A stretch of 64,000 nucleotides of DNA from CAZDDI01 sp964504195 (lineage in GTDB: Bacteria; Chloroflexota; Anaerolineae; B4-G1; SLSP01), in assembly GCA_964504195.1 (NCBI GenBank), contig CAZDDI010000009.1, positions 1-64,000 of the forward strand, in the 5' to 3' direction. A program made the translations under genes and the position numbers. Below are positions 52,024 through 60,211 of the stretch, piece after piece. The notes under the pieces are model-generated. The model saw nothing but the letters and a program-made list of their open reading frames with translations. It was not told the DNA's origin and ran no database searches. Each line of letters starts with the position of its first letter. Within the stretch, counting starts at the first letter, position 1.

Positions 52024-52133
52024 GATTTTCAGAGTGCGAACCACTGGCGAATGCTCTGGCGTGCAATTATTCTGTACTGCAATCTGATGTACAATGCAAC
52101 CTGTATACGCATCTGCAACACGGAGATAGATCC

Positions 52134-53228
52134 ATGGAATCTTTGCCCCGCGAGATACTGCAACAGTTGTTGCACCGTTATGGGCGTAATCTGGCAACCG
52201 AGCCGTACCGGCTGAAAGGGCTATTGCTGGACTTGTGCGGGAACTACCGCGCGGAGATCAACGTGTTGTTGCATGCGCAAGCGGCCGGTGTGCCGGACAA
52301 GCTGCTCCGGCTGACACCGCTGTTGCCGCTAGGGATTGTGTTGACACAGGTGAGCAAAGACATGGAAGCGGAGCATTATACCGCGCCCGCGGCCGCGCGC
52401 TGGGCGGTGGAGACCTGGGCGCTGGCGTTGGGCTTTGAATTGCCCGCGCCGCAGTCTGCTCCGCCGCCGCCCTCGAAGCTGCAGCCAGGGCCAACGTCAA
52501 TGCCCGCAGTTGCTCCTGCCCTGCGGCCTGTCTCGCCGCAGCCGGTGAAACCTGCGCCGATACCGAGCAGCAACCGCCGCAGTAGCCTGATAGATGGCAA
52601 AGAACAGGTGTGGATCCCGGCGGGAAAATTCCTGTACGGCAAGGATAAGCGCAAACTGACCCTGCCTGGTTTCTGGATAGATGTGACCCCTGTGACACAG
52701 GCGGAGTATCAGCGCTTCATTCAAGCCAACCCCAAACATCCGGTGCCCTATCGTGATGAAAATTGGGCGCAATCCTATAACTGGAATCAGCGCCGCCGCA
52801 CGTCACCCGCCGGCAAGGAACAGCATCCCGTGGTGTTGGTTTCCTGGCATGACGCCGTGGCTTATGCGCAATGGGCCGGGAAGCGCTTGCTCACGGAGGA
52901 GGAATGGGAGAAGACCGCGCGGGGCACGGATGGGCGCGCGTATCCGTGGGGTAACGACTTCGATGCCCAAAATTGCAATACTTATGAGGGCGAGGTGGGG
53001 GGCACGACACCCGTGGGGCGCTACTCGCCGCAGGGCGATAGCCCTTATGGCTGCGTGGATATGGCCGGGAATGTGTGGGAGTGGACTGCGAGTGATTATA
53101 GTAGCGATTACAAGGTGCTGCGCGGCGGTTCCTGGGGCTACGATGGAGACCTCGCACGCGCCGACTACCGCGCTGTTGTCGATCCCGCTAATCGTGACGA
53201 CTTTATCGGGTTTCGGTGTGGGGGGTAG
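52134..53228 (+). CDS. SUMF1/FGE-fold protein with N-terminal helical domain
   Basis: 364 residues. A helical N-terminal domain (about 1-105; SLPREILQQLLHRYGRNLATEP, LLLDLCGNYRAEINVLL) is of a type often joined to kinase or FGE modules, but I cannot name it. A Pro-rich linker (105-150) follows, then a formylglycine-generating-enzyme-like fold (about 155-364: WIPAGKFLYG, HPVVLVSWHDAVAYAQWAGKRLLTEEEWEKTARG, YPWGND, MAGNVWEWTAS, VLRGGSW, GFRCGG). The copper-binding cysteine pair of true FGE is not seen, so a ligand- or partner-binding role is more likely. No sulfatase is nearby. Confidence 0.82.
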   Translation: MESLPREILQQLLHRYGRNLATEPYRLKGLLLDLCGNYRAEINVLLHAQAAGVPDKLLRLTPLLPLGIVLTQVSKDMEAEHYTAPAAARWAVETWALALGFELPAPQSAPPPPSKLQPGPTSMPAVAPALRPVSPQPVKPAPIPSSNRRSSLIDGKEQVWIPAGKFLYGKDKRKLTLPGFWIDVTPVTQAEYQRFIQANPKHPVPYRDENWAQSYNWNQRRRTSPAGKEQHPVVLVSWHDAVAYAQWAGKRLLTEEEWEKTARGTDGRAYPWGNDFDAQNCNTYEGEVGGTTPVGRYSPQGDSPYGCVDMAGNVWEWTASDYSSDYKVLRGGSWGYDGDLARADYRAVVDPANRDDFIGFRCGG

Positions 53229-53317
53229 CCCTCCCAGGAGGGGCTACTGGACTTCTGGGGAGGCGAACATCGGGCCGTCCTCGAATAGGGACACGAATAC
53301 ACGAATGGATACCCCAT

Positions 53318-53384
53318 GTCATTCCGAGCGTAGCGAGGAATCTCGTTGTTGGCGAACGAGACCCCTCGCTACGCTCGGGGTGAC
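53318..53384. repeat. GAGCGTAGCGAGG long hairpin
   Basis: A 30 bp arm, GTCATTCCGAGCGTAGCGAG and on, is inverted with three changes after a short loop (CTCGCTACGCTCGGGGTGAC). A type of dispersed hairpin seen in many bacterial genomes. Confidence 0.75.
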
Positions 53385-53457
53385 AGCGCGACAATTTTTT
53401 GGTACATTCGTGACCGGAATCGAGGGCGGCAATCAACGCGGGGCGTTCAAACTTGTT

Positions 53458-53499
53458 GCTTGATGCTTGATGCTTGATGCTTGATGCTTGATGCTTGAT
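53458..53499. repeat. Heptanucleotide tandem repeat (GCTTGAT)6
   Basis: Six exact copies of GCTTGAT, then degenerate units (GCCTGTT, GCTTGCG, GCTTGCC) to about 53520. The -35 of the toxin-antitoxin promoter lies in the degenerate part. Confidence 0.85.
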
Positions 53500-53504
53500 G
53501 CCTG

Positions 53505-53533
53505 TTGCTTGCGGCTTGCCGCTGTGTTACAAT
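53505..53533 (+). promoter_or_regulatory. Promoter of the first toxin-antitoxin pair
   Basis: TTGCTT (53505-53510), a 17 bp spacer, then TACAAT (53528-53533), about 30 bp before the antitoxin ATG. Confidence 0.55.
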
Positions 53534-53563
53534 AGTATCATAGCATGAAAGGGGGAAAAAACC

Positions 53564-53866
53564 ATGCTCGAAGTACGCGATTTCGTAGCTTCGCGGTTAT
53601 ATAGCGATGAAGAAGCCGTGATCCAAGATGCACTGCGACACCTCCTGCGCGCGCGCCCGGATTTGCGCGTGCAGTTGGCAATTCACCGCTACCAGACTGA
53701 AGCGCTGTCGCTGGCAAAAGCCGCCAGCCTCGCCGGTGTGAGTTGGGCGCAAATGCGCGAAATTCTGGTGGAAAACGGCATCCCGCCGCGCCTGGGGTCG
53801 GAAACCTTCGATGAGGCTCAAGAGGAAGTCGCCGTGTTGCGAGAATACTTCGAGACGCAGCCATGA
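53564..53866 (+). CDS. UPF0175-family antitoxin
   Basis: A 100-residue small helical protein. An N-terminal DNA- or partner-binding part (ASRLYSDEEAVIQDALRHLLRARPDLRVQLAIHRYQTE) is followed by a helix-turn-helix (SLAKAASLAGVSWAQMREILVENGI), the UPF0175 layout. It overlaps the DUF3368 gene by ATGA, as expected for a type II antitoxin placed before its toxin. GGGGGAAAAAA precedes the ATG. Confidence 0.85.
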   Translation: MLEVRDFVASRLYSDEEAVIQDALRHLLRARPDLRVQLAIHRYQTEALSLAKAASLAGVSWAQMREILVENGIPPRLGSETFDEAQEEVAVLREYFETQP

Positions 53867-54375
53867 CCATCATCAGCAACACCACCGTCCTCTTCAATTT
53901 CGCCGCGATAGGGCAACTGGAATTGCTTGCGCGGCTCTACACGACGCTCTACATCTCTACTGAGGTTTACGCCGAGGTTCAGGCGGGACTCAGTGAAGGG
54001 TATCGTTTCTACGCTGGCATCGAGGCTCACATCTATCCCCTGGTAGCGACAGGTTGGATTCACTTGACCAGCGTGACCGGCGAAGAGGAATTGCAATTGC
54101 AGGCGCGCTTACCGCATCGGCTACACAGTGGCGAAGCTTCCTGCCTGGCGATTGCCAAACAACGCGGGTGGATTCTGCTCACCGATGACCTGGCGGCACG
54201 CAAACAGGCCGCCCGAATGGGTATACAGGTTTCCGGTTCGATAGGCTGCCTGGTCATGGCTATCGAGCGGCAAATTCTCACATTAGAACAAGCTAATCAC
54301 TGGCTCAACGTGCTACAACAATATAACTACCGCTCACCGGTCACAGACCTGACGCCTCTGCTCACCCGACGTTGA
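53863..54375 (+). CDS. DUF3368 PIN-like toxin
   Basis: A 170-residue PIN-fold putative RNase. Acidic residues appear in SGEASCLAIA and LLTDDLAARKQA, with the usual N-terminal aspartate replaced by ISNTTVL (Asn where many members read SDTG/SDSS). The missing N-terminal aspartate may reduce activity. Partner of the UPF0175 gene upstream. A second, more canonical pair is at 58.3-59.2 kb. Confidence 0.85.
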   Translation: MTIISNTTVLFNFAAIGQLELLARLYTTLYISTEVYAEVQAGLSEGYRFYAGIEAHIYPLVATGWIHLTSVTGEEELQLQARLPHRLHSGEASCLAIAKQRGWILLTDDLAARKQAARMGIQVSGSIGCLVMAIERQILTLEQANHWLNVLQQYNYRSPVTDLTPLLTRR

Positions 54376-54465
54376 GCGTAATCTTCAAATTGCGCTATAC
54401 TGCTCGCAGAAAATCAGGATTACGCGATTAGAAATCGCGGCTACTTTCCTAATGCTTGTAAAAAT

Positions 54466-54561
54466 CTTTGCGGTTTTGCGCCTTCGCGTGAGGAAAAACC
54501 GCTGTCCCCGTAGCACAGGATTTATCCTGTGTCTGCAATGCAGGATGAATCCTGCGCTACT
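54466..54561. repeat. Mixed repeats: CGCAAAGGCGC relative and AGGATTTATCCT pair (copy 2)
   Basis: CTTTGCGGTTTTGCGCCTTCGCGTGAGG (about 54470-54495, written here as one block longer than the core) is followed by CACAGGATTTATCCTGTG and GCAGGATGAATCCTGC ending in GCGCTAC, the same double palindrome as at 39452-39503. Confidence 0.55.
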
Positions 54562-54631
54562 TGGCGCGTATTCGTGATTTCGTGGACGGGCAAGCACTGG
54601 TCAACTCCCCCGATTGCGCTACAATACCCCC

Positions 54632-57145
54632 ATGACCTTAGAAACCCTCCTCCACACCCTGCGGGACGACCCGCAGTTCATCCGCAATGTGACCGCTTGG
54701 CGGACGCTGCCCGCGCAGGAGGCCACGCCCGCGCCCTGGCCCGCTGGTCTCGATCCGCGCCTGGTCGCCGCCGCGCACCAGCAAGGCATCGCCGCGCCGT
54801 ACACGCACCAGGCGCGCGCCGTGCAAGCCACGCTCGCGGGCGAAAACGTCGCGCTCGCCACCGGCACCGCCTCCGGCAAGACGCTCGGCTACACCCTGCC
54901 GCTGCTCAACGCGCTGCTGCACAACCCCGCGCATACCGCGCTGCTGCTCTTCCCCACCAAAGCGCTCGCCCACGATCAGATCGCCGCGCTGGAAGCCTGG
55001 ATTGCCACGCTCGAAACCCCGCTCGCCCTGCGCCCCTACGATGGCGACACGCCCCAGAGCCGCCGCGCCGCCATCCGCAAAGAGGCCCGCATCCTCGTCA
55101 CCAATCCTGATATGCTGCACCTGGGCATCCTCCCGCACCACACCCAATGGGTGCGCTTCCTGGGCGGGCTGCGCTATATTGTGCTCGACGAGATCCACAC
55201 CTACCGGGGCGTCTTCGGCAGCCACGTCGCCAATGTCCTGCGGCGGGTGCGGCGGATAGCGCGCTTCTACGGCGCAGAACCACAGTTCATCGCCGCTTCC
55301 GCCACCATCGCCAACGCCGAAAGCCTCGCCGCCGCGCTGTGGGAGGATGCCGTGCTTGCCGTGGAAGACGATGCCGCGCCTTACGGCGAGCGGCACGTCC
55401 TCTTCTACAACCCGCCGCTGCGCAATGCCGCGCTGGGCTTGCGCGCCAGCGCCGCCGATGAAGCCGCCGCGTTCGCGGTGCGCCTGCTGCGCGCCGGGGT
55501 GCAGGCGATCCTCTTTGCCCGCTCGCGGTTGGGCGTGGAGCTGCTGCTCCGCGATGTGCGCGAGCGCGCCGCCCGCGCCGGGTTCGATCCCGCGCTCGTG
55601 CAGGGGTATCGCGGCGGCTACCTGCCACAAGAACGCCGCGAGATCGAGCGCGACCTGCGCGAGGGCCGCACGCGGCTCGTCATCGCCACCAACGCCCTGG
55701 AGCTGGGCATTGATATTGGCGCGCTCGATGCCGCCGTGCTGGTGGGCTATCCCGGCAGCATCGCCGCCGCCCGCCAGCAGATGGGCCGGGCCGGGCGGCG
55801 CGCGGGCGCGTCCCTGGCGCTCCTCATCGCCACGCCCTCCCCGCTGGATCAGTATCTGGTCGCCCACCCCGAATACTTCTTTGGCCGCTCGCCCGAAGAG
55901 GCGCGGGTAAACCCCGACGCGCTCAGCCTCGTCGCCGCGCACCTGGCTTGCGCCGCCTTTGAGCTGCCCTTCGCGGCGGGCGAACCGTTCGGGCGCGTCA
56001 ACGATGTCTCCGCGCTGCTGCAAACGCTCAGCGATGAGGGCTTGCTGCACCGCAGCAACGGGCACTACACCTGGATCGGCGAGACCTACCCGGCGCAGGC
56101 GATTTCCTTGCGCTCGGCCACGCCCGATACGGTGGTCATCCACTCCACCGCCGGGCCGGTCATCGGCACGGTGGATCGGCCCAGCGCGGCGGCGCTCGTC
56201 TTTGAGGGCGCGGTCTACTTCCACGCGGGCGAGCCGTACCTCATCACCGCGCTCGATTGGGAGCAGGGCATCGCCACCGCGCAGCCGGGCAACCTCGATT
56301 ATTACACGGTCGCGGCGGCTTCGACCACCGTGGAGCGTCTCCAGGTGCGCCGCGAGGACACGCAAGCGCTGGTGCGCCTGGTGGATGAGGATGTCATCGT
56401 GCATACCAAGCCCACCGCCTATCGGCGCGTATCGCTGGCGAAGCACGAGACGCTGGGCTGGGGGGAAATTGCGCTGCCGGAGCAGGTCATGGAGACCGAG
56501 GCGTGCCGCCTGGGGCTGGCTGCCGCGCTGGTGGAGGCATTGGCGCAAGTGGGCGTGCTGACCGCTCCGCTCGATTATGGCCCGGACTGGCCCGCCATCC
56601 GTGTGGCGATGGTGTTGCGCGATGGCGAGCGTTGCCGGTTCTGCGGCGCGCAGGGCGCGGCGAATCACCCGCTGGAAGTGCATCACCTCACGCCCTTGCG
56701 GAGCTTCTTGCAGCAGTATCCACGCGCGGCGGCGTTGAAGCTGGCGCACGATCCCGAAAATCTGGTGACGCTCTGCGGCCCCTGCCACCGGCAGGTGGAG
56801 CGGGCGCGCGGCGCGCACACTGCGTTGGGTGGGCTGGCCTACCTGCTGCGCAACCTCGCGCCGGTGTTCCTGATATGCGATCCGGGCGATCTGGGGGCCG
56901 TATCGGAAGCGCGCGACCGGGAGCTGCACAGCCCCTCGGTCATCTTCTACGATGCGGTGCCGGGCGGCGTGGGGCTTTCCTCGCGGCTGATGGACTTGTG
57001 GCCGCAGCTCGCGGCGGCGGCCTACGAGCGTGTGCAGACCTGCCCCTGCGAGGTGGGGTGTCCCTCGTGCGTCGGCCCTGCGGCGGAGAGCGAACCAGGC
57101 GTCAAAGCCGCGACGGTGCAGTTGTTGGAGAAGGTGGTAGCTTGA
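54632..57145 (+). CDS. MrfA/YprA-like DEAD/DEAH helicase with HNH and DUF1998 (MZB) domains
   Basis: An 837-residue superfamily 2 helicase. Walker A is ATGTASGKT, motif II DEIH, motif III SAT, motif VI QQMGRAGR (helicase core about 45-440). A C-terminal HNH-type zinc endonuclease-like segment (about 664-725: CRFCGAQG, LEVHHLTPL, NLVTLCGPCHRQV) is followed by the DUF1998/MZB part with a cysteine cluster CPCEVGCPSC near 803. MrfA helicases act in mitomycin-type DNA damage repair in Bacillus. The HNH insert is not part of the Bacillus protein as I know it. ATG 54632 is chosen; an in-frame TTG lies at 54614. Ends 27 nt before hypD. Confidence 0.88.
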   Translation: MTLETLLHTLRDDPQFIRNVTAWRTLPAQEATPAPWPAGLDPRLVAAAHQQGIAAPYTHQARAVQATLAGENVALATGTASGKTLGYTLPLLNALLHNPAHTALLLFPTKALAHDQIAALEAWIATLETPLALRPYDGDTPQSRRAAIRKEARILVTNPDMLHLGILPHHTQWVRFLGGLRYIVLDEIHTYRGVFGSHVANVLRRVRRIARFYGAEPQFIAASATIANAESLAAALWEDAVLAVEDDAAPYGERHVLFYNPPLRNAALGLRASAADEAAAFAVRLLRAGVQAILFARSRLGVELLLRDVRERAARAGFDPALVQGYRGGYLPQERREIERDLREGRTRLVIATNALELGIDIGALDAAVLVGYPGSIAAARQQMGRAGRRAGASLALLIATPSPLDQYLVAHPEYFFGRSPEEARVNPDALSLVAAHLACAAFELPFAAGEPFGRVNDVSALLQTLSDEGLLHRSNGHYTWIGETYPAQAISLRSATPDTVVIHSTAGPVIGTVDRPSAAALVFEGAVYFHAGEPYLITALDWEQGIATAQPGNLDYYTVAAASTTVERLQVRREDTQALVRLVDEDVIVHTKPTAYRRVSLAKHETLGWGEIALPEQVMETEACRLGLAAALVEALAQVGVLTAPLDYGPDWPAIRVAMVLRDGERCRFCGAQGAANHPLEVHHLTPLRSFLQQYPRAAALKLAHDPENLVTLCGPCHRQVERARGAHTALGGLAYLLRNLAPVFLICDPGDLGAVSEARDRELHSPSVIFYDAVPGGVGLSSRLMDLWPQLAAAAYERVQTCPCEVGCPSCVGPAAESEPGVKAATVQLLEKVVA

Positions 57146-57172
57146 CCATCAAAACACCAGTAGGCGTAAAAC

Positions 57173-58258
57173 ATGAAATACATTGACGACTTCCGCGATC
57201 CCGTCCTGGCCCGCGCGCTGGTGGAGCAAATCCGCCGCGAGGCAACGCGCTCTGTCCGCATCATGGAGTTTTGCGGCGGGCATACCCACGCGATCTTCCG
57301 CTTTGGCGTGCGCGAGCTGCTCGCGGATGCGGTGGAGCTCCGTTCCGGGCCGGGTTGCCCGGTCTGTGTAACCGCCTCCGCCGACCTGGATCGCGCCATT
57401 GCGCTGGCCGATATACCTGGCGTATTGCTCGCTACCTTCGGCGATATGGTGCGCGTGCCGGGGAGCAGCGGCGACCTGCAAGCCGCCCGCGCGCGCGGCG
57501 CGGATGTGCGCATCGTTTACTCGCCCGCCGATGCGGTGGCGCTGGCCCGCGAGCATCCCCAGCGCGAGGTAGTCTTCCTCGGTGTGGGCTTCGAGACCAC
57601 CGCGCCGGGCATCGCTGCCGCGCTTTTGCAAGCCGAAGCCGAGCGCGTCCCCAATTTCAGCGTGCTGAGTCTGCACAAGCTCACGCCCCCGGCCACCCGT
57701 GCCATCCTTGATGCGGGCGAAGTTGCGCTCGATGGCATTCTAGGGCCGGGGCATGTCAGCGCGGTCATCGGCAGTGATGCGTGGAACTTCCTGCCCCACG
57801 AGTACGGCATCCCGGTAGCCATCTCCGGCTTCGAGCCGCTAGACCTGCTCAGTGCGATCGCGGCTCTGGTACGGGCGGCCATCCACAGCGAGCCGGCGGT
57901 CATCAACACTTATGGGCGCAGCGTGCGCCCGCAGGGCAACCCTGTCGCGCTCGACCTGCTGGCGCAAGTGTTCGAGGTGAGCGCGGCGGGATGGCGCGGA
58001 TTTGGCAGCATCCCGGCGAGCGGCCTGAGCTTGCGCGCCGCGTTCGCCCACCGCGACGCAGCCCTGCGCTTCCCCGTTGAGGTCACACCCTCCCGCGAGC
58101 CGCCCGGCTGCTGCTGCGGCGACGTGCTGCGCGGCGTCATCGCCCCGCCGGAGTGCGCGCTGTACGGGCGCATCTGCACCCCGCGCAATCCCATCGGTCC
58201 GTGCATGGTCAGCGCGGAGGGGGCCTGTGCAGCGTATTATCAGTACGCGCTCAGCTGA
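57173..58258 (+). CDS. hypD: [NiFe]-hydrogenase maturation protein HypD
   Basis: A 361-residue iron-sulfur protein that with HypC and HypE assembles the Fe(CN)2CO unit. Signatures: MEFCGGHTHAIFRFG, GPGCPVCVT, FGDMVRVPGS, GVGFETTAP, GPGHVSAVIG and the C-terminal cysteine set PGCCCGDVLRG...CALYGRICTP, GPCMVSAEGAC. Length fits the family. hypE follows after an inserted toxin-antitoxin pair; hypC, hypA/B/F and structural hydrogenase genes are not in the window. Confidence 0.96.
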   Translation: MKYIDDFRDPVLARALVEQIRREATRSVRIMEFCGGHTHAIFRFGVRELLADAVELRSGPGCPVCVTASADLDRAIALADIPGVLLATFGDMVRVPGSSGDLQAARARGADVRIVYSPADAVALAREHPQREVVFLGVGFETTAPGIAAALLQAEAERVPNFSVLSLHKLTPPATRAILDAGEVALDGILGPGHVSAVIGSDAWNFLPHEYGIPVAISGFEPLDLLSAIAALVRAAIHSEPAVINTYGRSVRPQGNPVALDLLAQVFEVSAAGWRGFGSIPASGLSLRAAFAHRDAALRFPVEVTPSREPPGCCCGDVLRGVIAPPECALYGRICTPRNPIGPCMVSAEGACAAYYQYALS

Positions 58259-58269
58259 AGTTTATGGGG

Positions 58270-58302
58270 TATAATAGAAATTACTAGCAGTGGATTTCTA
58301 TT
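58270..58302 (+). promoter_or_regulatory. Promoter/operator of the second toxin-antitoxin pair
   Basis: TATAAT (58270-58275) overlaps a perfect inverted repeat, AATAGAAAT (58273-58281) and ATTTCTATT (58294-58302). An antitoxin bound here would block transcription; autoregulation is inferred. Confidence 0.6.
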
Positions 58303-58324
58303 AGCATCAAGAAAGGATGTGGCT

Positions 58325-58627
58325 ATGCAAGAGCTAAAGCTAACCTATCCCGATGATTTAGCATTGGCCGTACAAACCATACCAGAAGAACTCGAAGCGC
58401 AAATTCGCTTGATGGCGGCGCTGAAAATGTTTGAATTGGGAAAACTCTCTTCAGGCAAGGCCGCCGAATTAGCGGGAATGTCACGGGTAGCATTTCTGGA
58501 AGCCTGTGGTCGGTACCATGTCCCCGTGTTTGGGTATACAGGAGAAGAGGCCATTGCAGAGCTTCAACAAGACCTGAACACACTGGAAGAGTTGTTCCCA
58601 TCGGCAACTGCGGGTGAAAATGCGTAA
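58325..58627 (+). CDS. UPF0175-family antitoxin
   Basis: A 100-residue protein, a UPF0175 member (ELKLTYPDDLALAVQTIPEELEAQIRLMAALKMFELGKLSSGKAAELAGMSRVAFLEACGRY) with the helix-turn-helix near residues 45-65. AAAGGATG precedes the ATG at 58325. It lies inside the hypD-hypE interval and is visibly AT-richer than its neighbours, suggesting transfer. Confidence 0.87.
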   Translation: MQELKLTYPDDLALAVQTIPEELEAQIRLMAALKMFELGKLSSGKAAELAGMSRVAFLEACGRYHVPVFGYTGEEAIAELQQDLNTLEELFPSATAGENA

Positions 58628-58689
58628 TCACTTTCAACCTATAAAAGAAAATCCGGTGGCGTTATCAACCTATTGTCCTGGAGTTTAGC

Positions 58690-59178
58690 ATGAAAGTTGT
58701 TAGCGACACAGGGCCTTTGATAGCGTTAGCAAAAATTAATCATATCGCTTTGCTGCGCGGGCTATTCGACTTTGTTAGTATTCCCGTAGCTGTCCATGCA
58801 GAGCTGTTCACTAAAACTTCGCTGGAATCTCATCACCTCAATGCGGCTCTGGCACAAGGGATCATTCGCACAACGGTCTGTGATACGGTCTCTGCGGATA
58901 TTTACAGCCTTATCGCGCGATTAAATAAGGGCGAGCAAGAAGCTATTATATTAGCATATCAGCACCAAGCGCTATTATTGATTGATGAACGGCAAGGGCG
59001 TCAAGCAACACGCGCCTTAGCCATTCGCATGACAGGTACCGTAGGTGTACTTTTACTAGCCAAGCAACGTGGGCTTGTTACCTCAGTGCTACCTCTATTG
59101 CATGACTTGCGCCAATACGGTTATTGGCTTTCAGATGAAGTTCTGGCAAGTGCTGCACAACTAGCTGGGGAAGGATAA
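58690..59178 (+). CDS. DUF3368 PIN-like toxin
   Basis: A 162-residue protein with the complete pattern: VSDTGPLIALAKI (first aspartate), NKGEQEAIILA (glutamate), LLIDERQGRQAT (third acidic site). Probable Mg-dependent RNase. Partner of the antitoxin 62 bp upstream. Unlike the first pair, the genes do not overlap. AT-rich relative to hypD and hypE. Confidence 0.88.
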   Translation: MKVVSDTGPLIALAKINHIALLRGLFDFVSIPVAVHAELFTKTSLESHHLNAALAQGIIRTTVCDTVSADIYSLIARLNKGEQEAIILAYQHQALLLIDERQGRQATRALAIRMTGTVGVLLLAKQRGLVTSVLPLLHDLRQYGYWLSDEVLASAAQLAGEG

Positions 59179-59186
59179 GTTTCCTC

Positions 59187-60209
59187 ATGCCCTTATCCAC
59201 GAGTTCCCTCATACTTCTCGCCCACGGCAGCGGCGGATTGCTCACGCACGAGCTGATCCGCGAGGTGTTTCTCTGCCGCTTCGCCAATCCCGCGCTCGCG
59301 GAGCTGGGCGATGCTGCCGCGCTGCCCCCGCTCCCGCCGGGCCGCCTGGCATTGACCACCGATTCGTATGTGGTGCAGCCGCTTTTCTTCCCCGGCGGCA
59401 ATATCGGCAAGCTGGCGGTCTGCGGCACGGTGAATGATCTCGCCGTAACCGGCGCGACGCCGCTGTATTTGACCTGCGGCTTCATTCTCGAAGAGGGGCT
59501 GCCGCTGGAGACGCTAGAGCGCGTGGTGGATGCGATGGCGGCGACGGCGCAGGCCGCGGGCGTGCAGATCGTGACGGGCGATACGAAAGTGGTGGAGCGC
59601 GGCGCAGCCGATGGGCTATTCATCAATACGGCGGGCGTGGGCGTGATCCCGCCAGGTGTGGAGCTCGGCCCGGCGCGGATGCAGCCGGGCGACGTGCTGC
59701 TGGTCAATGGCCCGGTGGGCGATCACGGCACGGCGGTCATGCTGGCCCGCGAGGGCTTGGACTTCCGCACAGATTTGCAGAGCGATTGCGCGCCGCTCAA
59801 TGGCCTCATCGCCACGCTGTTGGAGGCCGCACCCGGCAGCGTGCGCTGTATGCGCGATGCCACGCGCGGCGGGCTGGCGACGCTGCTTTGCGAGTGGGCT
59901 GAAGTCGGCGTGGGTATCGAGATCGAAGAAACCGCCGTGCCCGTGCGCGACCCAGTCCGCGCGGTGAGCGAATTTCTGGGCCTCGATCCGCTCTACATCG
60001 CCAATGAGGGCACGCTGGCGCTGGCCGTCGCGCCGGAGGCCGCCGAGACGATACTGGCTGCGCTCCAAGCGCATCCCCTGGGCCGCGAGGCCGCCATCAT
60101 CGGGCGCGTCACCGCCGAGCACGCGGGGCGCGTGGTGCTGCGCACGCCCTACGGCACGCGGCGCATCCTCCACATGCTTACCGGCGCGCAATTGCCGCGC
60201 ATCTGCTAA
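59187..60209 (+). CDS. hypE: [NiFe]-hydrogenase maturation protein HypE
   Basis: A 340-residue PurM-like ATPase that dehydrates the carbamoyl group on its C-terminal cysteine to thiocyanate for cyanide ligand formation. Motifs: LAHGSGGLLTHELI, DSYVVQPLFFPGGNIGKLAVCGTVNDLAVTGATP, GDTKVV, CMRDATRGGLATLL, and the diagnostic C-terminus LPRIC. GAAGGAT lies 11 nt upstream of the ATG. It is 930 bp from hypD because of the toxin-antitoxin insert. Confidence 0.96.
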   Translation: MPLSTSSLILLAHGSGGLLTHELIREVFLCRFANPALAELGDAAALPPLPPGRLALTTDSYVVQPLFFPGGNIGKLAVCGTVNDLAVTGATPLYLTCGFILEEGLPLETLERVVDAMAATAQAAGVQIVTGDTKVVERGAADGLFINTAGVGVIPPGVELGPARMQPGDVLLVNGPVGDHGTAVMLAREGLDFRTDLQSDCAPLNGLIATLLEAAPGSVRCMRDATRGGLATLLCEWAEVGVGIEIEETAVPVRDPVRAVSEFLGLDPLYIANEGTLALAVAPEAAETILAALQAHPLGREAAIIGRVTAEHAGRVVLRTPYGTRRILHMLTGAQLPRIC

Positions 60210-60211
60210 CG

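Larger units (their letters stand above)
53229..53563. other. 335 bp gap with hairpin, tandem repeat and promoter
   Basis: Contains the GAGCGTAGCGAGG hairpin (53318-53384), the GCTTGAT tandem array (53458-53499) and the toxin-antitoxin promoter (53505-53533). No gene was found. Confidence 0.6.

Noticed and set aside
54638..56929. 763-codon open frame on the minus strand opposite the helicase
   Set aside because: It is the antisense frame of a GC-rich gene, rich in Arg/Gln/Gly with no domain, and lies wholly within the strongly supported helicase gene.
57173..60209. Complete hydrogenase operon
   Set aside because: Only hypD and hypE are found; no structural subunits or other hyp genes lie within the window.
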